Shown here: positions 59,511 through 64,000 of the stretch, piece after piece
Numbering within the stretch: position 1 is the stretch's first letter
Layout: each line of letters opens with the position of its first letter
Origin: Pseudomonas sp. AOB-7
GTDB taxonomy: Bacteria; Pseudomonadota; Gammaproteobacteria; Pseudomonadales; Pseudomonadaceae
NCBI RefSeq assembly: GCF_003696305.1
Contig: NZ_RFFK01000006.1
Span: forward strand, 62,001-126,000
DNA length: 64,000 nt
Direction of reading: 5' to 3'
Program-made: the position numbers and the translations under genes
The notes under the pieces: model-generated
Seen by the model: only the letters and a program-made list of their open reading frames with translations
What the model was told of the DNA's origin: nothing
Database searches by the model: none

Positions 59511-60350
59511 TCAGCGATTGACCGGGGTCAGGCGCAGCAGGTGGATGCGGCGACTGTCGGCGTTGAGCACGCGGAAGCGGAACTCGCCGATCTCGGTGAC
59601 CTCGTTGCGCTTGGGCAGGTGGCCGAAGGCGTTCATCACCAGGCCGCCGACGGTGTCGTACTCGTCGTCGGAGAACTCGCTGTCGAAGGTCTCGTTGAAA
59701 CTGTCGATCGGCGTCAGCGCCTTGATCAGGAAGTCGCCGGACGGCAGCGGCTTGATATAGCCGTCTTCCTCGACGTCGTGCTCGTCCTCGATGTCGCCGA
59801 CTATCTGCTCGAGCACGTCCTCGATGGTCACCAGGCCGGCGACGCCGCCGTACTCGTCGATCACCACGGCCATGTGGTTGTGGTTGGCGCGGAACTCGCG
59901 CAGCAGCACGTTGAGGCGCTTGGACTCGGGCACGAAGGTGGCCGGGCGCAGCAGGTCCTTGATGTTGAAGCTGGGCTGCTCGCCCGAGAGGATCAGCGGC
60001 AGCAGGTCCTTGGCCAGGAGGATGCCGATGACGTCGTCGAGGCTCTCGCCGATCACCGGGTAGCGCGAGTGGGCGGCGTCGATGATGGCGGGGAGGAATT
60101 CACGCGGCGTCTGGCTGGCCTTGATGCTGATCATCTGCGAGCGCGGCACCATGATGTCGCGTACCTGCAGGTCGGCGACCTGGATGGCGCCCTCGACAAT
60201 GGCCAGGGCCTCGCTGTCGAGCAGCTTGTTCTGGTGGGCTTCGCGCAGGACTTCCAGCAGTTCCTGGCGGTTTTTCGGCTCATGAGCAAAAGCCTGGGTC
60301 AGTTTGTTCAACCAGGACTTCTGCTCGTTGCTCGATCGGTCTTCGCTCAT
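59511..60350 (-). CDS. corC: Magnesium/cobalt efflux-type protein CorC (CBS + transporter-associated domain)
   Basis: This 279-aa cytoplasmic protein has a CBS pair (about 65-190: VRDIMVPRSQM, SRYPVIGESLDDVIGILLAKDLL, VVIDEYGGVAGLVTIEDVLEQIVG) and a C-terminal CorC_HlyC domain. It lacks the DUF21 membrane domain, as in YbeX/CorC, linked to Mg homeostasis and rRNA processing. It belongs to the miaB-ybeZ-ybeY-corC operon. The usual next gene, lnt, is missing. Confidence 0.94.
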   Translation of the reverse strand: MSEDRSSNEQKSWLNKLTQAFAHEPKNRQELLEVLREAHQNKLLDSEALAIVEGAIQVADLQVRDIMVPRSQMISIKASQTPREFLPAIIDAAHSRYPVIGESLDDVIGILLAKDLLPLILSGEQPSFNIKDLLRPATFVPESKRLNVLLREFRANHNHMAVVIDEYGGVAGLVTIEDVLEQIVGDIEDEHDVEEDGYIKPLPSGDFLIKALTPIDSFNETFDSEFSDDEYDTVGGLVMNAFGHLPKRNEVTEIGEFRFRVLNADSRRIHLLRLTPVNR

Positions 60351-60381
60351 GGCGTTTACTCGGGGTTCCTTGTCAGGAGGG

Positions 60382-60837
60382 TTATTCGTCGCCGGCATAA
60401 GGGTCGGGATGACCCAGTTCGGCGAGCAATTGTCGTTCCAGTTGTTCCATTTCGAGGGCTTCGTCTTCCTCGATATGGTCGTAGCCCAGCAGGTGCAGGC
60501 AGCCGTGGATCACCAGGTGGGCCCAGTGCGCCTCCAGCGTCTTGCCTTGCTCGGCGGCCTCGCGCTCGAGCACCGGCACGCAGATCACCAGGTCGCCCAG
60601 CAGCGGGATATCGAGAATCCCGTCAGGAATCTCGGCGGGGAAGGACAGCACGTTGGTGGCGTAGTCCTTGTGCCGCCAGGTGCGGTTCAGCTCGCGGCCT
60701 TCGGCTTCGTCGACCAGGCGGATGGTCAGTTCGGAGTCGGCGGTGCGCTGGCGCAGGGCCAGTTCGCACCATTGACGCAGCTGGGCTTCGTCGGGGTGCT
60801 GGCCGTCACTGGCCAGTTGCAGGTCCAGTTCAAGCAT
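60382..60837 (-). CDS. ybeY: Endoribonuclease YbeY (rRNA maturation factor)
   Basis: This 151-aa metallo-RNase is needed for 16S rRNA 3'-end maturation. The zinc motif [11 protein letters not shown] (111-121) is complete. It overlaps ybeZ by eight bases and is 31 bp before corC. Confidence 0.96.
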   Translation of the reverse strand: MLELDLQLASDGQHPDEAQLRQWCELALRQRTADSELTIRLVDEAEGRELNRTWRHKDYATNVLSFPAEIPDGILDIPLLGDLVICVPVLEREAAEQGKTLEAHWAHLVIHGCLHLLGYDHIEEDEALEMEQLERQLLAELGHPDPYAGDE

Positions 60838-61822
60838 CGCCGTCCTCGACCTTGCCGTGCAGGCGGTTGTCGTGGCGCTCGTAGGCCTCGACTATGCGTT
60901 GCACCAGGGGGTGGCGCACCACGTCCTTGGGCTTGAAGTGGGTGAAGCTGATGCCCGGCACGTCGCGCAGCACGTCGATCACGTGGGTCAGGCCGCTCTT
61001 GGTGCCGCGCGGCAGGTCGACCTGGGTGATATCGCCGGTGATCACTGCGGTGGAACCAAAACCGATACGGGTGAGGAACATCTTCATCTGCTCGACCGTG
61101 GTGTTCTGGCTCTCGTCGAGGATGATGAAGCTGTTGTTCAGGGTGCGGCCGCGCATATAGGCCAACGGCGCGACCTCGATCACCTGCTTCTCGATCAGCT
61201 TGGCCACGTGTTCGAAGCCGAGCATCTCGTACAGCGCGTCGTACAGCGGGCGCAGGTAGGGGTCGATCTTCTGCGCCAGGTCGCCGGGCAGAAAGCCGAG
61301 CTTCTCGCCGGCTTCCACCGCCGGGCGCACCAGCAGCATGCGTCGCACCTGCTCGCGCTCCAGGGCGTCCACCGCGCAGGCCACGGCCAAATAGGTCTTG
61401 CCGGTGCCGGCCGGACCGATGCCAAAGTTGATGTCGTGGTCGAGGATGGCCTTGACGTAGCGCTGCTGGTTGGCGCCGCGCGGCTTGATCACCCCCTTGC
61501 GCGTGCGCAGGCTGACCTGCGGCGCGCTGCTGGGGTTGACCAGTTCCTCGACGCCGGACTCCTGCAGGTACAGGTGCACCAGGTCGGGGGACAGTTCGTT
61601 GGCCTTGGTCTCACGGTACAGGCGGCGCAGCAGTTGCTCGGCAGCCTGGGCCTTGTCGCTGCTGCCGAGCAGCTCGAACTGGTTGCCGCGGTTGCGGATC
61701 TCCAGGCCGAGGCGTTCTTCGATCAGGCGCAGGTGTTCGTCGAACTGGCCGCAGAGATTGGCGAAACGGCGTGCCTCGAAGGGTTCGAGGACGAAACGAT
61801 GGGGTTCTAGGGGAGCGTTCAA
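60830..61822 (-). CDS. ybeZ: PhoH-like ATPase YbeZ
   Basis: This 330-aa PhoH-family P-loop protein has Walker A GPAGTGKT (136-143) and Walker B IILDESQN, and interacts with YbeY in rRNA processing. The start is taken as TTG at 61822 ([10 protein letters not shown]), where conserved sequence begins. No ATG and no ribosome site are visible there, so expression may be limited by a weak start. Confidence 0.93.
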   Translation of the reverse strand: MNAPLEPHRFVLEPFEARRFANLCGQFDEHLRLIEERLGLEIRNRGNQFELLGSSDKAQAAEQLLRRLYRETKANELSPDLVHLYLQESGVEELVNPSSAPQVSLRTRKGVIKPRGANQQRYVKAILDHDINFGIGPAGTGKTYLAVACAVDALEREQVRRMLLVRPAVEAGEKLGFLPGDLAQKIDPYLRPLYDALYEMLGFEHVAKLIEKQVIEVAPLAYMRGRTLNNSFIILDESQNTTVEQMKMFLTRIGFGSTAVITGDITQVDLPRGTKSGLTHVIDVLRDVPGISFTHFKPKDVVRHPLVQRIVEAYERHDNRLHGKVEDGDA

Positions 61823-61910
61823 GGTCGTGTGATGGCCGCCAGTCGGCTGGGGTAGTGAATCGAAGCATAACGCCGGCCGCCCAAGACGCAAAGCGCGGGC
61901 GGCTACGGCT

Positions 61911-63254
61911 TTAGTGGAGGCCCTGTCCGTCGAGCAGGGTGCCGCGCAGCGAGTGGGGCAGGGCGTCGTCGATATGCACGTCGACGAACTGGCCGATCAG
62001 CCGCGGATTATCGCAACGGAAGTTGACGATGCGGTTCTGCTCGGTGCGGCCCTGGAGCATGCCCGGGTCCTTCTTCGAGTAGTCGCTGACCAGGATGCGC
62101 TGCACGCTGCCGACCATCCGTCGGCTGTTCTCGAAGCCGTACTGATTGATGCGGTGCTGGAGGATGGCCAGGCGCTGCTTCTTCACCTCGTCCGCGGTGT
62201 CGTCGACCAGATCGGCTGCCGGCGTGCCGGGGCGCGCGCTGTAGATGAAGGAAAAGGAGAAGTCGAAGCCGATGTCGTCGATCAGCTTCATGGTCTGCTC
62301 GAAATCCTTATCGGTCTCGCCGGGGAAGCCGACGATGAAATCCGAGCTGATCAGGATGTCCGGCACCGCGGCGCGCAGCTTGCGGATGCGCGACTTGTAC
62401 TCCAGCGCCGTGTGGTTGCGCTTCATCGCCGCAAGGATGCGGTCCGAGCCGGACTGCACCGGCAGGTGCAGGTATTTGACCAGCTGCGGGATCTCGGCGT
62501 GAGCCTGGATGATGGCGTCGGAGAATTCCAGCGGGTGGCTGGTGGTGTAGCGGATGCGGTCGATGCCGTCGAGCGCCGCCACCGCGTGCAGCAGCTCGGC
62601 GAAATCGACGATGCGCCCGTCCGGCGCCGCGCCGCGGTAGCCGTTGACGTTCTGGCCGAGCAGGGTGACTTCCTTGACTCCCTTGTCGGCGAGCTGGGTG
62701 ATCTCCAGCAGCACGTCGGCCAGCGGCCGGCTGACCTCCTCGCCGCGGGTGTAGGGCACCACGCAGAAGGTGCAGTACTTGCTGCAGCCTTCCATCACCG
62801 AGACGAAGGCGCTGGGGCCATCGACGCGCGGTTCGGGCAGGCGGTCGAACTTCTCGATCTCGGGGAAGCTGATGTCGACCTGAGCGGTCTTGGTACTGCG
62901 TGCGGCGTCGATCATTTCCGGCAGGCGGTGCAGGGTCTGCGGGCCGAACACCACGTCGACGTAGGGCGCGCGGTCGCGGATCGCCGCACCTTCCTGGCTG
63001 GCCACGCAGCCGCCGACGCCGATCACCAGATCCGGGTTGGCCAACTTCAGCTCGCGCCAGCGACCGAGCTGGGAGAACACCTTGTCCTGAGCTTTTTCGC
63101 GGATCGAGCAGGTATTGAGCAGGATGACGTCGGCTTCTTCGGGTTTTTCCGTGACCTCCAGGGCCTGATGCTCGCCCAGCAGGTCGACCATGCGCGAGCT
63201 GTCGTACTCGTTCATCTGGCAACCGTGGGTTTCGATATAGAGCTTCTTGGTCAT
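61911..63254 (-). CDS. miaB: tRNA-2-methylthio-N6-dimethylallyladenosine synthase
   Basis: This 447-aa radical-SAM methylthiotransferase modifies A37 of tRNAs. The UPF0004 cluster Cys12, Cys49 and Cys83 and the radical-SAM Cys157, Cys161 and Cys164 (GCSKYCTFC) are present, followed by a TRAM domain. It heads the miaB-ybeZ-ybeY-corC operon. Confidence 0.97.
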   Translation of the reverse strand: MTKKLYIETHGCQMNEYDSSRMVDLLGEHQALEVTEKPEEADVILLNTCSIREKAQDKVFSQLGRWRELKLANPDLVIGVGGCVASQEGAAIRDRAPYVDVVFGPQTLHRLPEMIDAARSTKTAQVDISFPEIEKFDRLPEPRVDGPSAFVSVMEGCSKYCTFCVVPYTRGEEVSRPLADVLLEITQLADKGVKEVTLLGQNVNGYRGAAPDGRIVDFAELLHAVAALDGIDRIRYTTSHPLEFSDAIIQAHAEIPQLVKYLHLPVQSGSDRILAAMKRNHTALEYKSRIRKLRAAVPDILISSDFIVGFPGETDKDFEQTMKLIDDIGFDFSFSFIYSARPGTPAADLVDDTADEVKKQRLAILQHRINQYGFENSRRMVGSVQRILVSDYSKKDPGMLQGRTEQNRIVNFRCDNPRLIGQFVDVHIDDALPHSLRGTLLDGQGLH

Positions 63255-63425
63255 GGCGCTGTCTGGGCTGGTTAAAAAATGACCGCGCATTATAGGGGAG
63301 CGGCGGGCATCAGGCTACAAGAGCTGCCGCAAGCCTCAAGCATTGCATGGCCCAGATTTCATCCAGGCTAGCCTTGTGCGCTGTGCTATTCTGCTTGCCC
63401 CTGTTTTTCCTGACTTCGAGTCTTC

Positions 63426-63749
63426 ATGAGCAAGCGCGACCCCATCTACAAGGTGATCTTCCTCAACCAGGGCCAGGTGTACGAGATGTACGCCAAGCAG
63501 ATCTTCCAGAGCGATCTGTGGGGCTTCCTGGAGGTGGAGGAGTTCGTCTTCGGCGAGCGTACCCAGGTGGTGGTCGACCCCAGCGAGGAGAAGCTCAAGG
63601 CCCAGTTCGACGGCGTGGTGCGCAGCTTCGTGCCGATGCACGCGATCATCCGTATCGACGAGGTGGAGCGCCTGGGCACGCCGAAGATCAGCGAAGCCAA
63701 GGGCGGCGGCAACGTCATGCCGTTTCCCATGCCGATGCCGGACAAGTAA
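63426..63749 (+). CDS. DUF1820 family protein
   Basis: This 107-aa protein begins MSKRDPIYKVIFLNQGQVYEMYA and has the family blocks WGFLEVEEFVFGERTQVVVDPSEEKLK and RSFVPMHAIIRIDEVE, ending with a Pro/Met-rich tail. Function is unknown. It is divergent from miaB, as recalled in P. aeruginosa (PA3979). Confidence 0.85.
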   Translation: MSKRDPIYKVIFLNQGQVYEMYAKQIFQSDLWGFLEVEEFVFGERTQVVVDPSEEKLKAQFDGVVRSFVPMHAIIRIDEVERLGTPKISEAKGGGNVMPFPMPMPDK

Positions 63750-63780
63750 GCGGCAGGCCACGAGCTACAGCTAGGTAGGG

Positions 63781-64000
63781 TCAGGGCAAGGGCGCGAAGG
63801 GCGAGCGGCCTTCGGCGGCCTGCAGCTCCAGCAGGTAGTTGCGGAAGATCTGTCCCAGCACCTGGCTGGCGATTTCCAGTTCATCGCGGCGCATCTGCGC
63901 CGACACCAGGTCGGCGGTGTCCATGGCCTCGTCCGAACCGTTGACCGAGGCCATCTTCAGCACGATATAGGCTTGCACGTTGTTCGCCGGCACCCCTTCG
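63781..64000 (-). CDS. Unidentified protein, C-terminal part (runs off window)
   Basis: The frame is open through the window end; the visible 70 or so residues end RSPFAPLP. The text (NVQAYIVLKMASVNGSDEA, then a helix MDTADLVSAQMRRDELEIAS) looks like a real protein tail because it is open, close to the convergent DUF1820 gene and compositionally ordinary. The family is not recognised. Confidence 0.55.
   Translation of the reverse strand, partial: EGVPANNVQAYIVLKMASVNGSDEAMDTADLVSAQMRRDELEIASQVLGQIFRNYLLELQAAEGRSPFAPLP

Overview
The window is a GC-rich, densely coded bacterial chromosome segment that reads as Pseudomonas in the broad sense. Evidence for this is the housekeeping order proA-nadD-rsfS-rlmH-mrdA-rodA-mltB-rlpA-dacA-ybeD-lipB/lipA, the set sltB3-arfA-holA-lptE-leuS, a MapZ-type PilZ protein, a very large MorA-type GGDEF/EAL protein, and the tRNA-Asn/Pro/Lys cluster beside ndh. 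Species cannot be fixed by eye. No rRNA, CRISPR array, insertion sequence, integrase or prophage was found.

Layout. (1) 1-8.1 kb is accessory and catabolic: the tail of a LivF-like ABC ATPase, an amidohydrolase, a GntR/FCD regulator and a gamma-glutamyltransferase-like enzyme; then pcaQ-pcaHG with a textbook PcaQ site, an AFG1/ZapE-like ATPase and an AEC permease. (2) 8.2-14.4 kb: a chemoreceptor, a DedA-PAP2 fusion, a DNA glycosylase, a methyltransferase and an alpha/beta hydrolase. (3) 14.7-26.1 kb: proline and NAD synthesis, ribosome factors, the elongasome and peptidoglycan genes, and lipoate synthesis. (4) 26.2-28.4 kb: a small HxlR-nitrilase-GFA module set between lipA and sltB3. (5) 28.4-35.9 kb: sltB3, arfA with its regulatory hairpin inside the coding sequence, holA, lptE, leuS, a zinc-ribbon protein and a YdcF-type protein. 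(6) 35.9-51.3 kb: rlmG, fpr, a CNNM protein, mscL, two DUF465 proteins (one behind an Anr-type box), an acetyltransferase, radA, mapZ, a DUF3015 protein, glyA, morA and ettA. (7) 51.4-59.3 kb: a PilZ plus DUF1631 pair, three tRNAs, ndh with its small upstream genes, a CbiM-like protein, a second Anr-box-preceded small gene, yacG and coaE. (8) 59.5-64 kb: corC-ybeY-ybeZ-miaB, a DUF1820 gene and a partial gene.

How the genes work together. The pca block opens the protocatechuate ring and is controlled by adjacent pcaQ. The 16-24 kb run builds and remodels the cell wall (PBP2, RodA, MltB, RlpA, PBP5) next to lipoate and NAD synthesis. MorA, MapZ and the second PilZ protein indicate c-di-GMP signalling. 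Recalled PAO1 gene order suggests two rearrangement joints: lnt does not follow corC, and pilD does not follow coaE.

Less explained items are the 5' amidohydrolase/GGT-like cluster with a candidate 21-bp-spaced operator pair, the nitrilase/GFA insert, two Anr-type promoters in front of uncharacterised small proteins, a nine-A tract in rlpA, and the PilZ-DUF1631 pair.
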